Positions 9,188-20,258 of a stretch of DNA of 64,000 nucleotides are shown piece after piece. The stretch spans positions 96,017,666 to 96,081,665 of the forward strand of contig CM036162.1 of NCBI GenBank assembly GCA_020631735.1, written 5' to 3'. The stretch comes from Saccharum officinarum (Eukaryota > Streptophyta > Magnoliopsida > Poales > Poaceae). The notes under the pieces are model-generated. The model was not told the origin of the DNA, did no database searches, and saw only the letters and a list, made by a program, of their open reading frames with translations. The position numbers and the translations under genes are program-made. Within the stretch, counting starts at the first letter, position 1. Each line of letters starts with the position of its first letter.

Positions 9188-11561
9188 ATGCAAATGAGCC
9201 GTCATTGGATGTATAATGCTGATCGCCGCTCACAAGAGTTCATTGACGGCGTGCATTCTTTATTACGTGCGGCCGAGACAAACAAACGCGACGGTTTCAT
9301 GTGCTGCCCATGTGCCATATGTAAGAATACAGTGGAATATCCTTGCTCAAGGACTCTTCATTCACACTTGTTCAAGTCGGGTTTCATGCCAAACTATATT
9401 TGTTGGACAAAGCACGGAGAAACCGGTGTTGTAATGGAAGAAGATGAAGAAGAAAAATGGGACGACAATGATATTATTCCTGATGGTGCGTGCCTCAATG
9501 ATACTGCAATGGGAGAAGCTGAAGAAGAGGTAGCCGTAGAAGATGAGCCGGCTGATGATCTTTGTCAGGTCATTCGTGATGCACAAAGAGAATGTGAAAG
9601 TGAAAAGGAGAAGATCAAGTTCGAGCGGATGCTAGAAGATCACAAGAAATTGTTGTACCCAACTTGTGATGCAGGGCAGAAAAAGTTGGGAACCACACTA
9701 GAATTGCTGCAATGGAAGGCAAAGAATGGTGTATCTGACAAGGGATTTGGAGAGTTACTAAAAATCCAAAAGAAGATGCTTTCGAAGTACAATGAATTGC
9801 CCGCCACTACCTACGAAGCAAAACAAGTTATCTGTCCTATGGGGCTAGAAATAGAGAAGATACATGCATGTCCTAATGACTGCATCCTATACCATGGCAA
9901 AGAGTACGAGAAATTAGATGCATGCCCGGTATGCCATGCGTCGCGGTATAAGATCAGGCGAGATGACCCTGGTGATGTTGAGGGCGAACGTCCACGTAAG
10001 AAAATCCCTGCCAAGGTTATGTGGTATGCTCCTATAATACCACGCTTGAAACGTCTGTTCAGAAACAAAGAACATGCAAAATTGTTACGATGGCACAAAG
10101 AAGACCGTAAGGTAGACAATATGTTGAGACACCCTGCTGATGGGTCCCAGTGGAGAGCAATCGACAGAGAATTCCCGGAGTTTGCAAATGACGCAAGAAA
10201 CTTAAGGTTTGCTTTAAGTACAGATGGTATCAATCCTTTTGGAGAGCAGAACAGTAGTCATAGCACTTGGCCTGTTACTCTAAGTATCTACAACATTCCT
10301 CCTTGGTTATGCATAAAGCGGAAGTTCATTATGATGCCTGTGCTCATCCAAGGCCCGAAGCAACCTGGCAATGACATCGATGTGTACCTGAGACCACTTA
10401 TTGATGAACTTCTCATTTTGTGGAATAAAGAAGGTGTACGTGTGTGGGATGAGTACAAACAGGAACACTTTGATCTGCGAGCATTGTTGTTCGTAACAAT
10501 CAATGATTGGCCTGCTCTAAGTAATCTTTCAGGACAGTCAAACAAGGGATATAATGCATGCACACACTGCTTCGGTGATATTAGAGGTGTATTCTTGAAA
10601 AAATGTCGAAAGATCGTGTACCTTGGCCATCGTCGATTTCTTCCTGCAAATCACCCCGTAAGAAAGAAAGGTAAGCATTTTAAAGGGAAAGCAGACCACC
10701 TGACCAAGCCTCGCAACCGAACCGGTGAGGATGTACTCGATATGGTCAATGATGTGAAAGTCGTCTTTGGTAGATCCGTATATTGAGACACACAAGGATC
10801 TCTTACGATCCGAGTTTCCAGGGAAGACTGAAGCTTGGATTACGCATAAGCACATGGAAACTTTCGGCGGTTGGTTGCGAAAAAAATGTCAAGGTGATGA
10901 GAGCATCCATGAGCAACTATATTTATTGGCTATGCAACCATCATGGCATATCGTCACATACAAAGGGTACGAGATAAATGGGAACATATTCTACACAGTA
11001 GCCCAAGATAAAAGGAGTACCAACCAAAACAGTGGTGTCCGCATAGATGCCACAGACCCGAATGGGAATAAGCAGACATATTATGGACGCATAGATGAAA
11101 TATGGGAACTAGAATATGCACCTACTTTGAAGATCCCATTGTTCAAGTGCCAATGGGTCAAGGTGACCGGAGGCGGGGTAACAGTAGACAACGAGTATGG
11201 AATGACAACAGTAGACCTTAGTAATATTGGGTACAAAGACGAACCATTCGTCCTTGCCAAGGATGTGAATTAGGTGTTCTATGTCAATGATATGTCTACC
11301 AAACCAAAAAGAGGGAAAAACGATAATGACTCAACCAAAGAGCCAAAGCGCCACATAGTTCTTTCAGGGAAAAGAGTCATCGTGGGAATTGAGGACAAGT
11401 CGGACATGTCAGAAGAATATGAAAAGGATGACCGAATTCCGCCCTTCAAAGTGAACAAAGACCCTAGCATCTTGGTAAATGATGAGGACACTCCATGGTT
11501 ACGAAGCGATCATAACCAAGGGACATACGTAAAGAAGAAGTTCACTGCTGTGCCCACTTGA
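9188..11561 (+). pseudogene. TNP2-type CACTA transposase, internally deleted and interrupted
   Basis: The frame from ATG 9188 holds an N-terminal zinc-binding association domain (MYNADRRSQEFIDGV, CCPCAICKN, then LHSHLFKSGF), an acidic linker, and the first half of the Transposase_21 domain (CPVCHASRYKIRRDDPGDVE, LRFALSTDGINPFGEQ, ALLFVTINDWPALSN, YLGHRRFLP). It stops at 10786, just after VKVVFG. The next frame (from 10767) resumes with the C-terminal DUF4216-like region (TYYGRIDEIWELEY, FKCQW). The rest of the catalytic domain and the DUF4218-like region that normally lie between are missing, so an internal deletion fused the two parts out of frame. A TAG at 11271-11273 then splits the C-terminus: the same frame continues at once with VFYVNDMSTKPKRG to a stop at 11559-11561. 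The product cannot be an active transposase. Confidence 0.88.
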
Positions 11562-11995
11562 TGATATAGTGATTTAATATAGTGTGTGTTTGAGATATTA
11601 TGTAATAATTGTGAATTCAGATGTTTATTATGTCATGTTTCAAATTAAATCAATGTTTGATTTGGTTACTGAGTGATGAAATATTAAAATATTAACGTTA
11701 AAATGATGTGAAAACAAATTTCCTGTCCAAAACCAATAATTTTAATAATTTTAATTAAACAATACATTTTGCATTAACGAAATAATAAATATTAGTTACA
11801 TTATGTTTCATAATTCTAACAAAAAATAAAAAAGTTAGGTTATCGATTTTTCCTATGTGCAATAAACAAAAATAAAATTCATATTTTTAACAAAATAATT
11901 TTATGCCTTTTATTTAATTTACTATGTATTTAATAAAAACTATTGCATTTCTATTGTATTTAACAAGACTATTCCTTAAAACAGGCGGGAAACGA
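11562..11995. other. AT-rich spacer in the CACTA element
   Basis: Very AT-rich (runs of aataat, aaaata) with no open frame of note. It separates the transposase remnant from the internal palindrome array and probably serves as the 3' flank of the transposase gene. Confidence 0.5.
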
Positions 11996-11999
11996 AACT

Positions 12000-12200
12000 G
12001 CAGGCCACCTTTACTCCCGGGTGGGAAGCCCACCCGGGAGTAAAGGTGGGCTGCAGTTTCGTGGCCCGCCAAAAAAAAGCCTTTACTCCCGGTGCGTGTT
12101 ACCAACCGGGAGTAAAGGTATACCTTTACTCCCGGTTGGTAACACGCACCAGGAGTAAAGGTATACCTTTACTCCCGGTTGGTGGCTGGAACCGGGAGTA
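12000..12200. repeat. internal copy of the CACTA palindromic repeat array (tactcccgg variant)
   Basis: At least four palindromic units with core cctttactcccgg and inverted partner ccgggagtaaagg, loops such as gtgcgtgttacc or tggctgg. This is the same design as the subterminal arrays but almost entirely of the actccc variant, and it sits in the middle of the element, just before the TATA box of the protease gene. Confidence 0.85.
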
Positions 12201-12212
12201 ATTCTCCTCTGC

Positions 12213-12219
12213 TATATAA
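12213..12219 (+). promoter_or_regulatory. TATA box before the Ulp1-like gene
   Basis: TATATAA follows the internal palindrome array at the same spacing as TATAAA follows the left array, so the protease gene seems to have its own promoter of the same architecture. Confidence 0.45.
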
Positions 12220-12364
12220 CCTCCGGCGCCTGGCAGATCGATCCGCTCGTCTTCTTCCTCGTCGAACACCGCCGCCCTCTTCTCCTCGCACCGCGTCCGT
12301 TCGTCTTCCGTGACACCGGCGCCGCCGTCTTCTTCCTCGTGCGGCCTCCACCGCGCGCGCCCGT

Positions 12365-12497
12365 GCCCCTCCTCCGCGCCTGTGGCTCTCCACCGCGCCC
12401 TCCTCCGCGCCCGAGGCCCTCCACCGCGCCCTCGCCCTCCTCCGCGCCCGAGGCCCTCCACCGCGCCCTCCTCCGCGCCCGAGGCCCTCCACCGAGG
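12365..12497. repeat. C-rich minisatellite, unit about 31 bp, four copies
   Basis: Units of the form ctccaccgcgccctcctc followed by cgcgcccgaggcc repeat with small length changes. The open frames on the opposite strand here (12126-12533) are Gly/Arg-rich translations of this repeat and not genes. It lies in the presumed 5' leader of the protease gene. Confidence 0.8.
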
Positions 12498-12964
12498 ACA
12501 TAGATCAATGTTTGTTAACGAAATTTTATCCAAATATATTCATGTAGGGTTTTTTTTGAAGGATTTGTTGTAGGATATATAATGGTCAAATAGGAACTCA
12601 ATTTTGATACCCAGTTTGTAAACTAAGCGTTTTTTAGTTTATCAAAAATATCACATGTTTCTTCATTTGTGAACTTTGAATATACAGATATAATATATTA
12701 ATGTTGCTAAAGTAATATGAGCATTACATATTTTTTTCCGGGAAGACTATCTTCAAACTTTATATCATAGCATCAGAGATCGCCTGTAGGAGAAGAAAAT
12801 AAATTCTTATCATTTCGGAAATAGTAATGGCTATATGAGCAATAAGACACATATACTTACATTTCATAATGACTTATACTTATATTATTAACATAGACTT
12901 TTCTCATATGATGAATGACTACATGGTTGACGTACTATATATTGGTTTTGTTTTTTGAAGCTAG

Positions 12965-15151
12965 ATGGCCGACCCGAGAAATATGGATGAGGAGGAGTTG
13001 ATGATGAATTTGATCAACACTGGCACTCAAGTTGCCGGCGATGATGGTGCTAAAAATAACGTGCAAGAGGATGTAGATGACGGGAGTCAGTACTTAGCTC
13101 TTGAACAAAATGAGCAACAACATATTGGCCAAGTATATATTTTTTATTATTAGCTATATATATATTATCATATGTCTTATGTGTGCTCATGACATTAAAA
13201 ATAATGTTTATGTTTTGTAGCCCTCTGGATCGACATCAACAACTACAACGAAGAGTAAAAATGTTCGAGGTCCCAAAAAGCCATTGGAGGGTCGCTTCAT
13301 CATCTCGGAGTTCAATGTGGATACAGGAGAACCGGGGGGGCCGAATAAAATGAAATTTGTGCACCACTGTGGTTACCTTGTACGGGACCGGCTCCCGATT
13401 AGTACCCGTGAATGGAAGAAGAAGACCAATGCTCCTCATATCAGTTTTGTCTCCGATCGTGACAAGGCGTTAATTTGGAATGATGTCTTGGTACATTTCA
13501 CGCTCCAAACAGATGATTATGATGATATAATAGATGGTGATGAATTGAAGGAGCGAGTTAGGGATTGGGCAATGAAGAAGATGGCCACCCAGTTTCAGAC
13601 TTGGAAGAAACACCTATACAAGCGCACCAATCAATCCCCCCGCTAGTTGTTGGTAATGAATATGGTTCGAATTTAGGATTAATGCATCAGGCAAACATAC
13701 CTCCGGATGTCGATTTGGATCACCTTGGTGAATTTCTTGATGAGACTGGTCTCGACCTTTACCAGATGTTTGGTGATGGAAACATTGAGAGTGCGGCGGA
13801 GGTTGATATTTGGAAGAAAAAATTTGTACTAGGCCAGAGTCTATACAACCCTCAAGCCTTATCTGATCTGGGGACGCAAATATACCTGCTAAACAAGTGG
13901 TACATGCAGGCGTCTACCAGTGGAGACTTCTGCGTTGGTGTCAGAATTAGAGACGAACATTGGTTTCGTGGCGATGATGTTATGTATGTTGACTTTGCAG
14001 AATTTCATCAACTATGCCACCTGACCTCTCTGGACAAAGTTATCATTAGCTGCTATTGCCTGTAAGTAATAATTCTTTCGATCTATTATTAAACTCATCA
14101 TATGTGTGTATATGCATATAAATTATCCTAACAAGTACTATATATATGCAGATTTACAATGACAGAGCTCAGAAAGGAAGGATGCAATGAAATTGGTTTT
14201 GTTGATCCCCATATAGTATTCAAAGACCCAATTACTCCAATGACTAATTGGAAGTCTGAGTCAGAGAGTAACCTCATGAACTTCTTAGTGAACCAACGCC
14301 ACAAGAAGGATATACTCTTTCCCTATAACTTCAAGTGAGTGTTAATCATGTCGATCATAGCCTTAATGGCTCATATGTTGATTCTAGTTAATTAATGAGT
14401 GTTATGCGTTATATCCTATAAACATATGCAGCAATCACTGGATATTGATGGACATCGATCTGGTGAAAAGTCACTTGATAATCTATGACTCGATGAGAAA
14501 ACCACAACAAGACTACCAAGATATGATAGATATTATCCAGAGGTAATTTCGGGATCTCTAGCAACTATATATACACACAAACATGATGATTAACTATATC
14601 TAATGATGTGGCAAATTTTTTATTGGGCAGTGTTTGGAAAACCTTTATTGAGAAGCAACACATGGAAAAATGCAAAGCGCCACTGAATGTAATCCCATTG
14701 AAAGTAAGTCCCCTGAATCGCATCATCTTTATTAATTAAACATATAGCTTTCACCGGATCACCAGATTGGATGACAAATCTTTTTCTCGTAAAGTGGTGT
14801 CTGAGGCAGGAACAGGGGAACAACTACTGTGGTTACTATGTTTGCAAGTTTATCAAGGTGGTCTCCCAAAGAACTCCTACAGAGAGACTCAAAGTACGTT
14901 AAAAATACACTATATATTCATTTAATTATTATTATTGATTGTGTTACTATGTCTTTATATATATATGTACATATATTAATTTATTTTCCTTTAATTCAAA
15001 CCTGTAGACTCGATGGTTGGAGGAAAAGGTCATACGGCAAGACCAAATCAAAGCAATTCAAGAGTCTATAGCCGGATTTTTTAATGAGCAGGTCATCGAT
15101 TCCAAGGGCGAGTTCTACTTCGACCCAACACTGCCATTGAAGCCAAGCTAG
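12965..15151 (+). pseudogene. Ulp1-like (C48) cysteine protease gene carried by the CACTA element, one-base frameshift
   Basis: Seven exons can be drawn: 12965-13132, 13221-14061, 14152-14334, 14432-14542, 14631-14703, 14795-14893, 15008-15151, all with GT-AG ends and matching phases. The N-terminal half contains GPNKMKFVHHCGYLVRDR and a Lys/Trp-rich segment usual for CACTA ORF2 proteins. The C-terminal half is the SUMO-protease fold: HWILMDID supplies the His and Asp, and QGNNYCGYYVC the nucleophilic Cys. Exon 2 is split by a frame change at a run of six C residues near 13635: upstream reads to TAG at 13644-13646, downstream continues smoothly one frame over. One base lost from the run would explain it; so would an assembly error. 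Plant Mutator and CACTA elements often carry Ulp1-like genes; their function for the element is not settled. Confidence 0.8.
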
Positions 15152-15237
15152 AGGATGAGAAGAAACTCGTTATGTCACAACAACTATAATGCAATCTTTT
15201 GTAATATATGCACATGAAATAATATAATGTAAAATAC

Positions 15238-15298
15238 ACATATGCATGCATGCATGTAAATATATATATGATGCATGCATATATATATATATATATTT
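15238..15298. repeat. TA / TGCA microsatellite
   Basis: Alternating tgca and tata repeats (gcatgcatgcatg, then a long ta run) in the 3' flank of the protease gene within the CACTA element. Confidence 0.8.
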
Positions 15299-15449
15299 CT
15301 ATGCTTGAATTGTGTGATTTAATACGTTCATTGTGCTTGAACCGAAACATACTATATGCGCGTATAAATGTATAATTAGCAGCGTACAATACGACTTCGA
15401 AAACCTATTTTGAAAAGAAAACAAAAAAATGAAAAGAAAAGAAAAAAAC

Positions 15450-15686
15450 CTTTAGTCCCGGTTCGTATTACCAACCGGGACTAAAGGTGCTGGCCATCGT
15501 GGCATGTCAGGAGGCACATTTAGTCCCGGTTGGTGTTACCCACCGGGACTAAAGGTCCTCCTTTAGTCCCGGTTCCTCACCCGGGACTAAAGGACCCCCC
15601 TTTAGTCCCGGATGCTTGCTCCCGGGTGGGGAACCGGGACTAGAGGGGGTTCCCCACCAGGAGTAAAGCCCGTCTCTGTACTAGTG
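15450..15686. repeat. right subterminal palindromic repeats and TIR of the CACTA element
   Basis: Units with core cctttagtcccggttcg or ggttgg and inverted partners run up to the terminal ctgtactagtg. The layout mirrors the left end, including a last unit changed to actccc near the terminus. Confidence 0.85.
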
Positions 15687-15689
15687 AAA

Positions 15690-16150
15690 CATGGACCGGG
15701 CCGGGGACGTACTTGTGTTGATGTGGTTGCATGCATGCGTTCCAAGTTCCAACGCATCTCACGCTCGCAGCCGGCCATGGCGAAGCCGCAGGACGTGCGG
15801 AGCGTCGACTCCTTCTCGCAGCTGTCGTTCCTGGCTATGAGAACGACGCTGACAATTTTTATTTTTGATTTAGATTTTAGACTCCTAATTTTATGTGAAC
15901 CGGACATAGAAACTAGAAAGGATGCTACACTTAGAAGCTAGGGGCTCGACGCCTTCACCTACGTGACATTAGAACGACGGTGGAGCTATCGAGTACTCTG
16001 TACTCCATCTGATAAAAGATTGAAGCCTCACCAGGGTGTGCGTTGAAGTGGAGGTAAAAGCCCACCACACGATTTCAAGGACCACATGCACCGAAGGTTG
16101 TGGATGGCAACTTCTCTGTTGTGCGCTTGGTCTTTGCAAGAGAAACGGAG
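15690..16150. other. CACTA flank with a possible short gene fragment at 15777-15835
   Basis: From the ATG at 15777, MAKPQDVRSVDSFSQLSFLA reads like a normal grass N-terminus, but the similarity to any coding style stops after about 20 residues where an AT-rich stretch begins. I cannot name a family. The remainder of the interval shows nothing. Confidence 0.25.
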
Positions 16151-16152
16151 CT

Positions 16153-16380
16153 ACTCCCTCCATTCTAAATTATAAGGCATCCCAAGAATCTTAGAGAGTC
16201 AAAGCATCTTAAGTTTGATCAAAATTATAGAAAAAATTATAAAAATTTATAACATCAAATAGATATACTATGAAAATATAATTAATGAAGAATCTAATAA
16301 TACTTAATTGGTGTCATAAATATTATTATCTTATCGTATAAATTTGGTCAAACTTAAGATTTTTTTTTTTGACTCTCCGA
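16153..16380. mobile_element. Stowaway-like MITE, right end lost
   Basis: The left end ctccctccattctaaattat is typical of grass Stowaway elements, and the interior has the usual gtttgatcaaaattat and tttggtcaaacttaag pair in inverted arrangement. The matching right terminus is missing; the sequence passes into unrelated DNA after gactctccgagactc. Confidence 0.6.
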
Positions 16381-16539
16381 GACTCTTGAATGCAGGAATC
16401 CTGAAAGGATGCAGCGCTGCTGCAGGTTGTGCAGCTGGCCTGCTGGTGCAGAAGCTAGAGCCCAGATGGCACTGTTCAAAATTCATGAACACGCAACAGG
16501 AGCAAGGAGACAACAACGCAATTCCTCGAAAATTTACAC

Positions 16540-16955
16540 TTATCCCATCAGATGTTTAGATCATTGCATGGAGTATTAAATATAGACTATTTACGAAACT
16601 AAATACACAGGGCCCGTTCGGCAGGGCTGATAAGCCGGCTGAAAAACACTGTTGGCTGATTTGTTGTGAGAGAAAAATACTGTTCCGGCTGAAAAAACAA
16701 GCTGAAAAAGACGGATTATAAGCCGGCTAAACAAGCTCACAGATTGAGACTATTTTGCGAGACGAATTTTTTAAGTCTAATTAGTCCGTGATTAGACAAT
16801 GTAGTGCTACAGTAACATATGCTAATGATGGATTAATTAGATTTAATAATTTTGTCTCGCAGTTTACTGATGGAATTTGTAATTTGTTTTTTTATTGGTA
16901 ATCGAATACCCCATGTGACAACCAAAATTTTACACCTCTGAATTTAAACACCCCT
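16540..16955. mobile_element. Tourist-like MITE interrupted by a smaller MITE
   Basis: Left part (gatgtttaga, gcatggagtattaaatatag, tttacgaaac) and right part (gagacgaattttttaagtct, aatttgtctcgcagtttact, tttaaacaccccttaa) belong to the common family also seen at 20375-20696 and 54493-54740. The two parts are split by the 127-bp insert at 16611. Confidence 0.65.
16611..16737. mobile_element. 127-bp MITE (ggcccgttcgg / ataagccggct type)
   Basis: It starts ggcccgttcggcagggctga and ends tataagccggctaaacaagc. A near-identical 128-bp copy lies at 55251-55378. It is flanked by CACAG on both sides (16606-16610 and 16738-16742). Joining the flanks restores the surrounding element's usual sequence, which confirms the insertion. 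Confidence 0.75.
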
Positions 16956-16959
16956 TAAT

Positions 16960-17575
16960 AAGCAAATATTTTTCAGCAAGCAAAAAAAACATCAGGAACG
17001 GATCAAATCATCAGATGATCCATGGGGAAAACTTTTGGTTGCTGGCCAAAGCCCCGCCACCGCCTAAGGTGCGGCGCTATTTTTGGCCGCCACACTCAAA
17101 ACCAAATGTAAAAAGTTATGGCCGGCGTAGTTTACTCACCAAGCAAACATGCAGCTTTTTCTGTGGCGCCACCTAAGCTTCGGCGTGGCGTTTCGTGGCG
17201 AGGAACCAAACACGCCTAAGCCCGCAGAGGCGAACCATGACGAACAAACTTTTTCGAAATCCAGACCAAAAGGAACGAAACCCAAACCAAAGAGAAAAGG
17301 CTTAAAAAACCAGGAGTCGCGCGCGTACGGAGAGCCACGGGTAATCTCACCCAAAATATGCCCACACTAGCAGTAGCGCTCTTGCGACCCCAAAGAGACG
17401 ACGATATGAAGCAAAAAAAGATTCGACCAAACTTGATCAAGACGTACGGGTTCGTTGCCACAGTGGAAGACGAGAACTCGCAACGAAATACCATCACGCA
17501 AAAACGCACGCAAAAAGCTCAGGAACCAAGTCCGAAAGCACAGACGCAGTACACTAGGATCTCGCCAAACCACCA
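16960..17575. other. intergenic, no gene supported
   Basis: Mixed sequence with short open frames on both strands (for example 17136-17509 minus), none with a recognisable domain or splice structure. Confidence 0.3.
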
Positions 17576-17582
17576 CTGGATC

Positions 17583-17636
17583 CGAGCGAACACAAACCCT
17601 CACGCACACACGCAAACACACACGCGCACATGTCTT

Positions 17637-17669
<33 letters not shown>

Positions 17670-17690
17670 AACACACAGAGAAAGAGAGGC
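17583..17690. repeat. CA/CT microsatellite cluster
   Basis: An imperfect (CA)n block, then (CT)n, then a clean (CA)n and a GA-rich tail. Open frames through it (17358-17919 plus, 17367-17880 minus) are repeat translations. Confidence 0.85.
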
Positions 17691-17699
17691 GAACGTGAA

Positions 17700-18175
17700 G
17701 TACCTTGGCAGGCGGCGGCGAGGTGGCCGCCCCCGGTGTGCTGTCCTCAGCAGGAGGCGTAGAGAGCGAGGAGGTGTGCACTCTTGTTTCATCGTGTGTG
17801 TTGTCTCTTTGCCGAACGTACGGTTGGATCCGCAGCGCCGTCTGCATGCCGCCTGCCTGCGCACCCCGCGTCCCGTGCAACTAAACCTGTATGAACACGC
17901 TACTGCACGTCTGCACTAGCTCGATCAACACCCTGCACGCACACCACCTCCGATCCGATCCGTCACGTTGCTGCGGGACACAAAACATACAAAAGCACGC
18001 GTTTGCGTTTAGGCCAAGCTCAATGCACCATGGTGGTTTCGCACGGCAGTTGCCTCGCCTGACCAAAAAAGCAGAGCCATGCAGCGGCTGGACCACTGGA
18101 GAGTGCATCGTGGGTTTGTGGCGAAGAGCTGGCGGTCCAACGTGACGTCGCTTCCTCTGAAAAGCAGAGCATACG
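17700..18175. other. GC-rich intergenic stretch, nothing recognised
   Basis: GC-rich with overlapping open frames but without a domain or consistent splice sites. It directly follows the microsatellite. Confidence 0.3.
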
Positions 18176-18179
18176 AGTT

Positions 18180-18385
18180 ACTAGTATCTTTTAAATTCCA
18201 AATTTTTACGTTTTCTCTCCGTCACATCAATATTTGGATGTATACATGGAGCACTAAATATAGGTAAAAAAACTAATTACATAATTTGTCTGTAATTTGC
18301 GAGACGAATCTTTTAAGCATAATTAATCTATAATTGAACACTAATTGTCAAATACAAACGAAAGTGCTACAGTAGCCCAGATTAA
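18180..18385. mobile_element. MITE fragment
   Basis: Contains cgtcacatcaatatttgg, catggagcactaaatatagg, ataatttgtctgtaatttgc, gagacgaatcttttaagc and gaaagtgctacagtag, phrases shared with the elements at 51705 and 53662. The outer ends are eroded. Confidence 0.6.
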
Positions 18386-18552
18386 AAAAAAGTTACCATC
18401 TAAATCGGGCCAAAAGTGGTCGGAATCGCGGAGAGGACAAGCCACCTAGGGAAGTTATGCCGTGGCAAGTGGCAACCGTGGGACGTGAGAGGGACGGAAG
18501 AGAGGTGGGGCCGATATAAATGTGGATGGATGGGTTGTTTAGTATACATAGA

Positions 18553-18775
18553 GGTGTTTGGTTCCTTGTTTTTTTAAGACACGTCACATAAAATATTTGG
18601 ACACATGCATGAAGTGTTAAATATAGACTAATTACGAAACTAATTGTACAGATTGAAATTAATTTACGAGACGAATCTATTAAGCCTAATTAGTCCATTA
18701 TTAGTATCCGAACACCTATGGTCAACTCCATGTGTTAAAGTTTAACAGGACGAACCAAACAAGCCCTAATAGTCA
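18553..18775. mobile_element. MITE (gtgtttggttcc / ggaccaaacaag type)
   Basis: Left end gaggtgtttggttcc pairs with right end ggacgaaccaaacaagccct. The interior has the acacatgcatgaagtgttaa and cgagacgaatctattaagcc phrases of the same broad family as the other Tourist-like elements here. Confidence 0.65.
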
Positions 18776-18879
18776 AATAATACTGATTGTAATTACACCT
18801 CTCATTGCTAAAGTTTTTTTTTGGCTTCAGTTGTTTTCCAAATTCCAATCTCTAGTTACCATGATTCGTAAGTGTACAG

Positions 18880-19060
18880 GGAGCTTTTGTCTTCATCTCG
18901 TATTCTAAGGAGTCAACCACTCTTAACTTTGACTTAGTAGGTTTATAAAAAATAATATCAAAAATCGTATCTCCAAACATATTTATTATAAAAATATATG
19001 ACGTAATTAGCCTAATGATTTTTATCCGGCCCGGTATAAAAAGAATACTAGTATTTTCAT
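18880..19060. mobile_element. degraded Stowaway-like fragment
   Basis: Phrases ttctaaggagtcaacca, actttgacttagtagg and aaaatatatgacgtaatt resemble the interior of Stowaway elements, but neither terminus is clean. Confidence 0.35.
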
Positions 19061-20258
19061 ATATATTTATTCAGTGAAAGCTGAGTTGGTTTGATTTCTT
19101 GAAGTATGAGATGGAGATTTTTAACTTTAGGACTGAGGTCTGAGGAAATATATCCTCAATCAGCGCATACCTTTGCAAACAGAGATCATAAACAAGCACA
19201 CACTCGAGGAGAGAGAGAGAGACGGCGTCCCCGGTGCAGCAACTGCTGCATGGAGTGGGCAGGTGCGCGCCCGTCCAACAAATGGATCAATGGGCCCGAT
19301 GCAGCTGAAAATGCAGGTGCGGACAAAAGGTGAGATCGATCGGCCGTGGCATCCATCCGCACAAACATCAGATCATGGGGCCGTGGGGTTTCTGGGACCG
19401 CCCTAGGATAGTACAGTACGATTGAAGAAGGAAGCTGTGCCTGTGCATGGTCGCCTGGTCGGGCGGGGCGGTGTGCGTCGCGAACCATGTGATGCGTCCT
19501 GTGGGTTGTGCCGGACGAACCGTCCCTGCCTTGGTGGTGGTGGACCGGTCGAATCTGTTCCCCTCTGCACTGCACGGCACCCACCGGCACCGTGGTAGTC
19601 GTCGTACTAGTATATCTGGCTCGGTGGTGGACATCAATCAAAGATTACACGCCTGCACGAAGCCACGAACGCAACTGCCGTGCACAACGGCACAGCAACA
19701 CGGACGGCCGCCAGCCGCCTACTATACCACGTCGAGGGTCGTCTACAACTGCGGCGTCCCAAAATACACGTGCAGGGTAGTGTATGTGCCGCCGGCGCCG
19801 GGGCAGCCCGGCCAGCCTCCATCGACGTTTGGATCGCAAACATAGCGAGACCGAGAGCATTAATTAGCATAAAGTTGATTTTATAGGGACGGAGTAGTTG
19901 TGTTTTAGGAGAAGTGATGAAGCAAAATAAAGTGGCCAACCGATCGTGAGTGCGTAAAAAACTATGTTTTACATAGCTTGGCTTAATAAAGCCAAGTTTA
20001 TTGGTCTTGCTCTCAGCCGCTGGCAGAGCGGCAGGTCTGGCGACAGCCATACTCCTACTACTGACTATTGTAGCTTGCAAAAACCGCTGGCTGCTCATAT
20101 TCTTCTTTTCTTTTCCTGACGCCGTGTACTCCGGTAGCCGTGAAAGAGCCAAGAAGGTGCTACGATCTGTTTTGGCCAACAGTTTCCAACTCTTATTTTT
20201 TCATGTATGGACCTCGTGCTTAGATCGTTCTACGGATGGCTTTACCATTTTAGGGCTC
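19061..20258. other. intergenic, no gene supported
   Basis: 19180-19850 is GC-rich with several overlapping open frames on both strands, none carrying a domain or paired splice sites that I can defend. The rest shows nothing. Confidence 0.3.

Larger units (their letters stand above)
7841..15686 (+). mobile_element. CACTA (En/Spm) transposon, 7.85 kb, with TSD AAA
   Basis: The left end is CACTAGTAGAGA and the right end, read on the other strand, is CACTAGTACAGAGA. Both are flanked by AAA (7838-7840 and 15687-15689), matching the 3-bp duplications of this superfamily. Palindromic repeats with the core ctttagtcccgg fill both subterminal regions. Inside, on the plus strand, are a GRF zinc-finger gene, a TNP2-type transposase gene and a Ulp1-like protease gene. 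The transposase has lost part of its catalytic domain and carries a nonsense codon, and the protease gene has a frameshift, so the element cannot supply transposase itself but keeps the cis sequences needed for mobilisation in trans. Confidence 0.92.

Noticed and set aside
12126..12533. Gly/Arg-rich minus-strand frames
   Set aside because: Translation of a C-rich minisatellite and adjoining palindromes.
17358..17919. Thr/His-rich open frames on both strands
   Set aside because: Produced by the CA/CT microsatellite.
19186..19860. Several open frames of 130-180 aa
   Set aside because: GC-rich chance frames on both strands with no motif, signal peptide or paired splice sites.
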